From positions 18,935,329-18,999,328 of the forward strand of contig NC_053418.1 in assembly GCF_016859285.1 (NCBI RefSeq): DNA of 64,000 bases, in the 5' to 3' direction. This DNA comes from Xiphias gladius (Eukaryota > Chordata > Actinopteri > Istiophoriformes > Xiphiidae). The stretch's first letter is position 1. Each line of letters opens with the position of its first letter. A program made the translations under genes and the position numbers. Positions 30,125 to 42,803 of the stretch are shown here, in pieces. Under the pieces are notes generated by a model. It saw nothing but the letters and a program-made list of their open reading frames with translations. It was not told where the DNA came from and made no database searches.

Positions 30125-33100
30125 TGTGTGTGTATATTTTTTTTGACATACACATAGTATGTCGGTAATAGCCATGGACATTGAAAGGTCTGAAGGTCAA
30201 AGCAAGGGTAGCACATAATAGCAGGTATCATTCTCAACTAAAAGTATTTTCATCTCATAAGCAATGTGTAGGCATTTTATTCACACGTCCTTGTTTGAAC
30301 TCCATTTTGAAATGGATTGCCACTGAATAATTAACAGACTAACCTCAAGCTCTACAGTGCAGGAGTGGAGTTTGTCTTCATGGTCTTTATTCTTTTTCTC
30401 GAGCATCTCCATCTTTGCTGTGTTTTCCTTCAGTGATGCCCTGAGGCTGACTATCTCGTTTAGCTTGTGGCTGATGTCCACTTGGCTATCTCTCAGTTGC
30501 TGCTTCAACAGTGAGATCTCGCCTGTTTTTTGGCACACCTGCATTTGGAGAGAGACAATTATGGAGATCTTTTCTGATGGATTTGTGTTTCTTCTTAAAC
30601 ATGATACAAAAATTTGGATTTTTCCTCTAGTGATGGGAGAACATCATGTTCCCACACCCTAGCAGCAATCTTCAAGGCTGTACCAGATTGTGTTGTACGT
30701 TGCAAAGCTTCAAATCCAATTTATATCACACATATGACTCATGACCTACCTCCCATTGAGTTTCCTCAAGTGTCGGAGCCAAATGTGTGCTCTCAGTCTC
30801 GTAAGACCTCAGTCTGAGCTCGACAAGAGCCTTCTCTCGGGTTAACTTTGAGACATCCTCCTGAAGTCTCTCCTTCTCTGCCTGTACAAGAGTTCATTTC
30901 TCATTTCAAAAAATTTTGCAAGTGTGCAAGGATTGGAATTTCTATGCGCTTGCTAGTGGTGAAAAGTTGAATCTTATTTGATTTATAGATTAATTCACTG
31001 ATTTGCTGGACAGGGAGAAGGCTTGACTAGATATTGAACCAGACATAAAGGGGACTGGTAAGAAAAGAGGGGTTGGGCTGACCTGGAGCTGGCTGACCTG
31101 CAGCTGGAGTGCTTGCTGGGTTTTTGCAGCCATTTGGGACGCTTGTTGTAGCTTTGCGGAGCATCGCTGCTTCAGCCCTTCCATTTCTTCAGCACAGTAC
31201 TTTTGTTTTTCCTCAAACAGCTGGCAGGTGTCTGCTTCCTTCTCCTCAAAACTTACCTGTTTTAAGGTGAATACATTTAAATAAATAAAAAATCTCAGAC
31301 AGTTGTACAGTCTAACTACTGATGGCTAGTGCTGATCTTGATCAAGAACACACAACACATGTTTTTTTTGTTTCTTTTACATGACAGCTTGGTACCTGTA
31401 GCTCCTGCAGTTCAGTCTCTCTCTCCAGCAGCCTTTGTTCCAAACATTCAATCAGTGACTCATCTGTAGTAATGGGGGACCGAATCCCACCTGCAGTTTC
31501 AGAGAGAGGGCTTGGCTCATCTGCACAAAGTGGGGAGCCAGCATCCCCATTAGCCTTAGATGCCAGGCCACTGCTGTTTAAAACAGCCCTGTAGCTACTG
31601 TCAAGGTTAGCGCTATTCCCGTGGACCCATGAAGGCAAACTCGGTTGTACTCTCTTACTGAGACTGTTTGCGGTAGCTGAGCTGCCATCACTGTGACTGA
31701 CAGGACCTGTGGAGGCACTTAGGCTGCCGCTGGTGCTGTGGGTGGGCAGGCTAGACATAGAGTTACGTCCGGAGTCTGAGAGAGTCCCTGAGAGTAAAAG
31801 AGATGACATTGTACTTCAGTGTTATTTGTCATTCAATCTGAATAATCTCATTTTGAGACAACTTTTTACCACTATAGAATACATAAAGACCTGAGAAGGT
31901 GTCTCGCTTTTGTCTAATGTCTGGATTCCTTGCTTTCTCCAGAGGAAAAAGGATGTGGTCCAGGCTTCTCTGGCCCGTCTCTGTGGAGGACGTACTCCTG
32001 GGAATCACAGGCTTGAAGGCAGTGGAACGGACCAGTGACTTCTCAGCAGAGGTCTAGAAGAGTGAAATGACACACAGTCAGGGGTGCTCTTCCCTATTTT
32101 TATTTTTATATTCAGTGGCTTCTCTTAGCTGACAGCACAGCAAAAAGCAAGTCTTCTTGTACTGTTACGGAAAGTACAAGGAGCCAAGGATGAGTTGTAT
32201 TTCTGAAACTTGAAAATCATAATGACTGGATTTCACAGAGATAAATATTGTCACATGCTGGAAGTCTGTACAAATGAAAGGGGTAGATCTTTTTTACAGT
32301 CATGTTTTTTCATTGGAAATAGAACCAATGAAGCGTGCAGAAATGCCTCACTACAAGCTGGCAGTATTAAAAGGCACGCAGCAGTAGTTGCAAGTAAAAT
32401 TCACTAGACTGTCATAAAAGAGAAAACTGAACTTAAACTCCACATGCCCCATCTGTGCTGTCCAAGAACATCACAAGCAGTGCCATACTTCCCCTCCTTT
32501 CTGTCCTCTTCTCCTTGCCTCTGCATCCCACATCTCTCCCCCATGTGCTGTCTGAGGGAAAATGAATAGCCCCTCCGTGTGATATTAATAAAATGAGCTA
32601 CTGCTGAAGTGTAAGAGGTAAAGCTTGTGAGATCAGCATTCCTTCTCACTGACTTCATGACTGTGATGCCTTTCATTGTATTTTTTTCTCTCTTTCTATC
32701 CCTCAAACTCTATTTGGCCATCAATCTCTCTCTTTTCTCCTTTATTCTGTGCTCTGTCTCTTTTAAAGCTGCTTTCTACTACTACTGACAGCAGCAGGTT
32801 AGCTAAGCTGAGCATAAAGACCAGAACAGGGCTAAAAAGCTTGCCTGGCTCTGTCCAAAGGTGACAAAATTTGCCTAACAGCACCTCTATTCTCACTAAT
32901 TAACACAATTTTTCCTATTCGTGTAGTGTAAAATTGACAATTTGTCATTTTACAGGGGGCTGTGATTTTATAAGAGAGAAGACAAACCACTTAAAGCATT
33001 TTGAATAGAAAAGTCTGTAACGCCAAAGATGGAGGTTGTATGACACATATCCCGCTCCTCCCCCCACCACTGACTTTGGTAACATCCTGGAGTCTGTACT

Positions 33101-33936
33101 AGTTGCCTGGCATCTGCTCCTGGCCAAGAGATAGTACAGCACATAACCCCTTCATAAAACAAAGAATTGTTATTTTTACACTTACAGTATAAACAATGAT
33201 ATATTGCATCTAAATTAGTGAGGTTCAGAGTTGCTGGTAGGCAAATATTGTCACCTTTGGACAGAGCCATGCTAGCTGTTTCCCCCTGTTTCCAGTCTTT
33301 ATGCTAAGCTAAGCTAACCAGCTGTAGGGTCCGGCTACATATTTACAATACTGATGTGAGTTTGCTGTTAATCTTCAAATCTAACTTGTTGCAAGAAAAC
33401 AAATATGGATGTTTGACCAAAATGTTGAATTATTCCTTTAAAATCTAATCTTACGTTAGAGAGGGAAAAAGGGCATTTTGCTCACCCTCTGAGTCATTTT
33501 CCCTGACATGAGCAGTAGCTTTGGTTGCTTTCGCCCATCTGATTCCCCATCTCTGTTCCTTCGGTCGGCCATTGATCCTTCTCTGTGATACACTGACCTT
33601 GGTTTATGGCTCACCTTGTATGAAACAGGATACACATTTTATCTAGGAGCAGTGCAATATGTGTTGTCATATACATGTCACCTGAAAACACAAACATTTG
33701 CTCACTTTGATGTAAAAAAAATCTTCACTTCGTCCTGACCGGGAGTGGGTGAGACCTTTAGAGGGATAAGTGGAGGACGAGGAGTCCTGAGTGAAGCCAC
33801 ACTTCAGTAACCCATCAAGGCTGCAACCTCCACTCTTTCTATGATGGTTTGTTCCCTTTTTTAAACTATACTCAGACGCCTTGCAGTGTTTGCTGTTGGG
33901 GCTGTTGCCGTTGATGAGGCTACTGACACTACCCAT
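29378..33936 (-). CDS. lzts1: Leucine zipper putative tumor suppressor 1, 8 coding exons
   Basis: LZTS1 (FEZ1, PSD-Zip70) is a coiled-coil scaffold of the Fez1 family, found at microtubules and postsynaptic densities and linked to Cdk1 control and dendritic spine maturation. Exons: 33936-33706, 33614-33486, 32053-31870, 31787-31396, 31256-31083, 30881-30750, 30538-30344, 29926-29378. The joins are phase-consistent and give about 661 residues (human 596). The N-terminus MGSVSSLI fits the N-myristoylation consensus (Gly2, Ser6). SEDFFYIKVS, STAFKPVIP, TLSDSGRNSMSSLPTHSTS, TQWEVCQKTGEISLLKQQL and NELQRKKNEADLLREKV follow in family order. From about residue 300 it is mainly heptad coiled coil. 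The C-terminal ATEI is a class I PDZ ligand. The N-terminal SKHCKASEYSLKK favours LZTS1 over LZTS2 or LZTS3. Confidence 0.94.
29993..30136. repeat. Compound (TA)n(TG)n microsatellite in lzts1 intron 7
   Basis: About 45 bp of TA-rich repeat followed by about 94 bp of TG, lying 67 nt upstream (minus-strand sense) of the exon 8 acceptor at 29926. On the transcribed strand it reads (CA)n(TA)n. Confidence 0.97.
30344..30538 (-). CDS. lzts1: lzts1 coding exon 7, coiled coil
   Basis: Sixty-five codons from CCAAATGCAG| to GAG|GTTAGT. Starts VCQKTGEISLLKQQLRDSQV, the signature of the Fez1 family. Confidence 0.95.
30750..30881 (-). CDS. lzts1: lzts1 coding exon 6, coiled coil
   Basis: Forty-four codons from CTTGTACAG| to GAG|GTAGGT. 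Ends with LRSYETESTHLAPTLEETQW then E, matching the family block LRSYEREKTSFGPALEETQW. Confidence 0.92.
31083..31256 (-). CDS. lzts1: lzts1 coding exon 5, coiled coil
   Basis: Fifty-eight codons from TTAAAACAG| to CTCCAG|GTCAGC. VSFEEKEADTCQLFEEKQKY continues into KLQQASQMAAKTQQALQLQV, matching KLKQASQKSQRAQQVLHLQV of human LZTS1. Confidence 0.93.
31396..31787 (-). CDS. lzts1: lzts1 coding exon 4, Ser-rich
   Basis: Starts after TTTTACTCTCAG| and ends CTACAG|GTACCA. Encodes TLSDSGRNSMSSLPTHSTSG, a long Ser-rich linker, then the conserved RSPITTDESLIECLEQRLLE leading into the coiled coil. Confidence 0.94.
31870..32053 (-). CDS. lzts1: lzts1 coding exon 3
   Basis: Begins after CTCTTCTAG| with TSAEKSLVRSTAFKPVIPRS, the conserved RPTAFKPV block of the family. 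It ends at G|GTAAAAAG (31870) or at TCAG|GTCTTT (31891). Both are in phase 1 and differ by seven codons; the first is the stronger donor. Confidence 0.88.
32798..33319. mobile_element. Palindromic MITE-like element in lzts1 intron 2
   Basis: The arm at 32798-32905 is an imperfect inverted copy of 33211-33319. Shared landmarks read on the right arm are TTAGTGAG, GGCAAAT.TTGTCACCTTTG, GGACAGAGCCA, TTTATGCT and AGCTTAGCTAACC-type ends. The arms flank about 305 bp. A similar palindrome occurs at 54785-55222. This is typical of a foldback DNA transposon abundant in fish genomes. Confidence 0.7.
33486..33614 (-). CDS. lzts1: lzts1 coding exon 2
   Basis: Forty-three codons between TTTCATACAAG| and AGG|GTGAGC. 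Encodes VSHKPRSVYHREGSMADRRN and RKQPKLLLMSGKMTQR; the PKL..SG segment corresponds to PPKLMPFSN of human LZTS1. Found from phase and family order rather than as an ORF. Confidence 0.88.
33706..33936 (-). CDS. lzts1: lzts1 coding exon 1
   Basis: Seventy-seven codons ending ATCAAA|GTGAGC. Myristoylation-type start MGSVSS, then a basic/Ser-rich stretch and SEDFFYIK. The same GTGAGC hexamer begins exon 2, so the codons VS are read identically in spliced and retained forms. Confidence 0.94.
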
Positions 33937-34049
33937 GGTCCTGTGGGCATAGGTGAGCGGATGGTGGGGCTGAAGTCCAGGTGGTCAAGTTACACAGAAG
34001 TGAGGAGAAAACACAGCTCATGACCTCGAAGTGCAGTCAGTGGCTTCAT
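33937..34049 (-). other. lzts1: lzts1 5' UTR part of the first coding exon
   Basis: On the minus strand TTTCTTTTCCTACAG| ends at 34050, a strong acceptor 113 nt upstream of the start codon. This implies that the ATG exon is not the first exon and that a noncoding exon lies further right. Confidence 0.55.
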
Positions 34050-35587
34050 CTGTAGGAAAAGAAATGGATAATACAAATTAAACACAGAGAATATCACTGT
34101 TGATCCTTCAACAGAGGATTTTTTAAAGCCTTCTATAGTTTGCTCTGATGGTTATCAGTTTTCTAGTGTTGTTTAATTTGATTGTTTCCTGCTCATTCCA
34201 GAGATGCAGTGTTGAAGCAGGTGTGTTAATGTTTGCAAAACAAACAAAGTGAAAAAAAAAACTCCATCTTGGCATTCTGCCTGGCTTTGTGTATCTAAAT
34301 TTATGGCTCGGCCGTTGAATTTGACAAATAACCCTTTGGGTGCCCTTCCTCTAAACAAACTGGCAATTAGACTCCTTACTGCCTGCTCCAGACTTGTCCG
34401 GCGCTGCCATCTGAATAATACTATGCACTCATTTTTTATTTGCTACTGCACTTGAACATTGTATAGACATACCACACAGAAATATTCATGTTTTAATAAT
34501 GTTATTGGCTGGAATTACAAATAACTAATGATTGGATGAAACACACAAAAAATGATGTTGTTAACATTCTCCCTTACAATCTACAAGGACATTTCACAGT
34601 GATACTAGTGATGCTCTCTATCCACTGTCCCCACCTCCCTTTTAAAGGCAACGAGACCCCAGATGTTGCTAGTCATGATATCTAACCCACAGGGGAAAAC
34701 TCCCCTCAGTAGGGACTTAGTAGCAAAAGGCTCCATACTGGCTGATCGGGCTTGTGGGCTCCCCTAACCGCCTGGTCCTCAGTCTTTAAGCATTTTATAA
34801 TAGGCACACAGCAACAAAGCTAGGGACTAATGGCCTGCTGTAAGTCACATATTAGTGTACATTGCATTTGGCTTGAGGCTAATCCATAATTATTGGTTGC
34901 GCAATGGTGTTTGTAAGGATACACATAGCTGTCAGTGTCATTTTCCTGAGGTGTTTGATGAGCGTGCTTGAAGGAGAAAATGCTGAATGAAGGAGGGAGC
35001 ACTGATCAAGCTTGTCACTTTTCATCACCCACAAAACAATGATAAGCGAGATGAGACATGTACAAAATAGATGTTTCATGATGAGGAGAATAATAGGAGG
35101 AGAATCACAGACAGTGAGTGAGACAGAGGGAGGAGGGAAAGTTTGAGTGGTGGATTTGGCAGAAGAAAAAGCTGACAGTCATAGGCTACTGAAGGTGAAT
35201 ACAGGAAAAGGAAAGATAACCCGAAAATACATGAAACCTACTAATCATGAAAGAATCACACAGCCAGTTAACATCTTCCGGCACAGCTGCATTTTGATTT
35301 TCTGTTTTGTTCAGGATAAATTTCAAATTTTTCTACAAAGTAAACAACTATTGAAAATGTTGAGTAATGGTAAATTTGTACCTTCACCAGTACAAAGCAA
35401 AGCAAAGCATCGCCCTGTTGCACTGCCATTGATGTAAACAGTCTCTGAAATGACTGTGACTGCCTCTATTCTACTGTGCCTGGATGTCTGCCACTAAATC
35501 TAAACTCCAGTCTTCACTATCACTCTCAGATATTAGCATCCACCTCTGACATGGGACTGAAATACTGAAACAATAGATTTTACTTAC
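34050..35587. other. Upstream flank of lzts1
   Basis: No coding exon is supported. It is probably a 5' UTR intron of lzts1, given the acceptor at 34050 and the candidate exon at 35588-35647. Confidence 0.45.
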
Positions 35588-35647
35588 AGCCAGGTCAAAT
35601 TAAACATCCATCTCCCGCAAGGCCCCTGCAGAGTCATCTATCCAGTC
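35588..35647 (-). other. lzts1: Candidate upstream noncoding exon of lzts1
   Basis: On the minus strand CTGTTTGGTTTCTCCAG| precedes 60 nt that end GGCT|GTAAGTA, a strong acceptor and a strong donor with the right spacing. One frame reads DWIDDSAGALREMDV then stop, so it could also be a terminal coding piece of another gene followed by a 3' UTR intron. It lies on the lzts1 strand 1.5 kb upstream of the acceptor at 34050, which makes a 5' UTR exon the simplest reading. Confidence 0.35.
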
Positions 35648-35841
35648 CTGGAGAAACCAAACAGGCAGACATGTGTGTACGTCTGTGTGTGCATGGCCTT
35701 GAATGAACCAGCAGTAAATGCAAAGCTCACACTATCACCACGGCCAGGAGGGTCTGCTAACTGTTCTGTGGAGGGGGTGGGTCTTTCAGCTTTTCTAGTC
35801 GGCCTGTGCCCAGCTTTGCATTATAACTGACATGTAAATTC

Positions 35842-35930
<89 letters not shown>

Positions 35931-38900
35931 GGGACCTCCCGCTCCCCTCAGGGGAGCCAGTGTACAACATGTGCTCCCATAGAACTGGCGTGTGCCGCTC
36001 AAGTGATTAACTCCCAGCCTTCACAAAAGATCTTTTACAGCCCCCCCGTGTACCCCCCTCCTCTCCCCACTATCACCCACAGACACCCCCTGTTTGTGCA
36101 TCGACTAACTGTGCAATAACCATTCATCCTTCCCTCCCACCCTCCCTTCTTCCATCAGTCCCTCCCTCCATCCATCCGTCCCACTCTGTGCCCTGCACCC
36201 ACCCTGGACAAACAACACTTCATCTGAAGGAGAAAAAAAAGGCGCTTGCCCTCTCTCTTTTCACTCTTTGTCTGTTGAAGTGTGCCGCTCTTTGTTTCGA
36301 CTCTTGTGTGCTGGTTGATGTATTCTCCCCAAACAGCCCAGCACCATATTTGACTGTTAAATAAATGACTAGTCGTCACAATGAGAGGGCTGGGGAGCTT
36401 CAGTTTTATAGTGATTTACCACCATCCTTCCTTCGTGCTGTTTGGTCAGACATACACACATACTCACTCTCTTACACACATCTTTACAAATCCACACGCA
36501 TTCACACAGTCTCATTGCTGGAGTAAAAGTCTCTCTAAAGCAGTAGAGCGTTCAGCATCCCACAGAGTACGCACTGTTGACAAAACACCTTGTGGATGAA
36601 ATACAATCACAGCAAAAATACAAGATACTGTGTTCCAAATGGACAAACTACAACAACAGAAAAGATATGACCCCAGAGCTCTGCTGCTGACAATATCTTA
36701 CATCCAACCTTTGTCAAATGTAAATGTATGCTTTCTCTTAATGTGAAGAAAAATTACAGCTTTACCACATATCCACAGATAGAACACTACTGATTCACTG
36801 ATATCCATAAAGAACTCAGTTTGTTAAAACTGAACTGATAACAAACCATGGGAAGCAGCATGACTATACTGTGTCTTTCAACATGTGCAGACAGAATTGC
36901 ACTAAAGGTTACATGATATTACATCATACTGTCTGCAATTTTTTACCATAAAGTGTTTTCATAAAGTCATTTGACCCACTTATCAAATAACATAAAGTAT
37001 CTCTGTAGATCTACCATAATCTTTTTTAGCAGCACCATTCACTTATCCTTTCAGCTGGCTACCATTGTTCCTCCATTAATCCTATTCAGAGCCCCAAGCC
37101 TGTTTGTCTGTACAATGATCCTATAATTTCACTTTTATGTTCCCACTCACTTACTACTGAGAGTTGGCCTATTTCACTTTTATTTGATTCAAATATTGAA
37201 GTGATTCGAATTTGTTTTTACTCCACCATCATTGGAAATTTTAATAAGCAGTACAAATGGTCTGACCTCGTGGCTTTTGAGAGGACAGCATGATTTAAGA
37301 CCTTTGGTGAGATGGTACGGGGGTGTCTGAGTGTGTGTGGATGCATGCATACATCTAATCTTATATCTGATTGGCTGGATGTTTTTCAGTGTCTGCACAA
37401 AAGAGTGTGCACACTATTTTGTTGCCTGTGTGTGTTTGTGTGCAGGCACACACACACAGGAGGGGCACGTGTGTTTGGGCGGGGTGTCGTCCTAGCTTTC
37501 AAGCCCCAGCTGACCTGCCTGACACAAAGCCCTGTCCTGCACAACACCAGCTGACAATACACCCCCACACACACAGACACACAAACAGCACACTCACACA
37601 TAGGACAGACACTTGCAGAGCATAGCCAATCCATTAGCTCAGCCAGTGGAAGGCAGCAGTGTGCTATAAAGGTCCAGGATTTATACCTGTATGACAATGA
37701 CCATGAAACTGTCCTCTGTTCTCACTGTATTTCTGCACTGCCACGGTGCCAGATGGCATCACTTTAATTCTTACTGTCTATATGGTAATTTCTAACAGAT
37801 GCATGTGTAATCTATCTAGTTCAGTGTGTCTGTTTTTTTAGGTCATTCTTGGACAGCTTATTGTTACTTTGTTCATGTGTGCAGTCTTAAGGACATAGAC
37901 AATGTCATGCACAGCATCTCTTTATTTGAAGGCCCAACCTGTTTAAATGCTATCCTTGTTTTAACTACTTGTTTTACATTGTGGTTTGTGCGATCTATCT
38001 GTAAAAATGTATTTCTGGAATCTTTAATACAAGACCTTTTTAAACGGTTTTAAATATTTAACCCAAACTTTAAAGTAACTTTCCGGTGTTTTTTTTTTTT
38101 TTTTGATGTTTTACCCCATTTACTCTAAAGTTTTTGGAATTTAATGTTGAATTAGTTTTTAATGTGAGCACTTGGAGGATGAGATATCCCGACTTTTAGT
38201 CTCTCCTATGTGTCAAGCTACAAAAACACTTCTCATTATGCAACTCAGTAGTATCTTTTCTTTCTACTCTCCATGCTCAGTAAAGGCCCATGCCTCCAGT
38301 TTGCAAGTCTCAAAACCCAAGCTAACCTCGATGCCATGACACAAGTTATTTTTCAGAAAAGCTCCCTCAAGAGCCACAAAAGACTTCTGGAGGCGAGTCA
38401 AGTCGACTGCTGAAGAGCAACCTTGTAAAAAGCTAGCACACTGACATTACATTATTCCTCGATATTCATGCTGGGTCATCACATGGCTCAACATGTGAGT
38501 CAACTGTACTGAGACGTATAAGCTATCATACTCTGGCATCACAGGCAATACTTGGTAGTAAATTCATTGCTGGTTTCAGTCTCTCCAGTGGAGTTGCTGT
38601 TATTTTACAAGATAAAGTAAAGCCTGACTTATCCTTACAGGGCAGTAGTGTGTCCCAGTGTTTTACTACAATATGCTATTTCACAGCACTCTGTAAGGAA
38701 TGAAACCAATAAGAATTGTAATCAAAATTTAAATGCTCGAAAATTCAGAATTGTACCTTTAATTCTGGAGGACACATCAGTCTAAATCAATCTTTATCAT
38801 ACTGTTCGATCCCTGAAATGCAAAACGTTGAACATTGTGATGTAACACGTTATATAACTGGAATCGATCAGTGATTCACACAAAGCAACTGATGATTCAT

Positions 38901-39875
38901 GTGTAATGAAGCGGGCATTTCCCATTATCCCAGGCGTAACACAGTGGAAATTAAACTCACAAATTAAAGCCAAAGGAAGAACAAAACAGCACAGATATGA
39001 CAGTAGAGAGTATATTTCCAAATGATGTGCTGATAGGCTGAATTATTGAGATGCAATGCTCTGTCTCTTTCTCTGTCATCCTCTATGGCCTTTCGAGGCC
39101 CCAGTCACACGCACACACACATTCACACATATAGACACACACACAATGATGTCCAATAGCAGCTAATTGGGTAATCCTTTTAGTGCATTGTAAAAGAGAT
39201 TGAGCATGAATAGGGCTTCAATGCTGAAGAACAGAATATCAGACACTCATTACCGCTCCAGAGTAAGAAGATGGACTACCAGGCACAGAGAGAGAGTCAC
39301 AAGCAGAAAGACGGCGTGTGTGTGAAAGAGAGATCTATATTTTGTGGAGCTCAAATTGCATTATATTTTGAACTGTTGTATTGTCCATCAAACAGTCAAT
39401 GTCTCCTCTCTTCAAAGTTTGAGGATTCTGGTTTGGATGAAGAGAAAAGTGTAAGAACCCCATGTTTACTTAAATAATTTGAGTAAACATTTGTTACTCA
39501 TTAATTCAGTCTCTGTGTCTTCTTTTGGCAGCCATGTGGCAGCATTTCTGACTTGAGGCCAGCTTTTAGTGAAAGACCCCCTGCTGAAATTAGATTGCAC
39601 CCAGATGCAATTAGGTGCATACAAATGAGACATTAGGTCAACCAAACAATCCACCTCCTTGGGTTTTAATAGATAAGGCGGTTGTCTGCACTGCTCACTG
39701 GGTCTGTATGGCTGGCCAACTACTGTTCCTGTAGCACAGGCATTTGCATAACCTTGGCAGCTGGAGTATGGGGGGAAATGTATTTTTAATGGACTCTAAA
39801 TGGAAGCCTTTAGCACTGCAAGAGGATAGGAATTGATGCTCATGAATTTAAGGATTCCTAAAATTAAATATCTGA
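35648..39875. other. Stretch without a recognised gene
   Basis: Contains the TG array at 35845-35927, CT-rich DNA around 36030-36190 and scattered CA tracts near 37445 and 37565. No exon is supported on either strand. The lzts1 promoter may lie near its left end. Confidence 0.55.
35845..35927. repeat. (TG)n microsatellite, 83 bp
   Basis: Uninterrupted TG dinucleotides; the 80-90-codon ORFs crossing it are repeat translations. Confidence 0.97.
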
Positions 39876-41722
<1,847 letters not shown>

Positions 41723-41723
41723 T

Positions 41724-42803
<1,080 letters not shown>

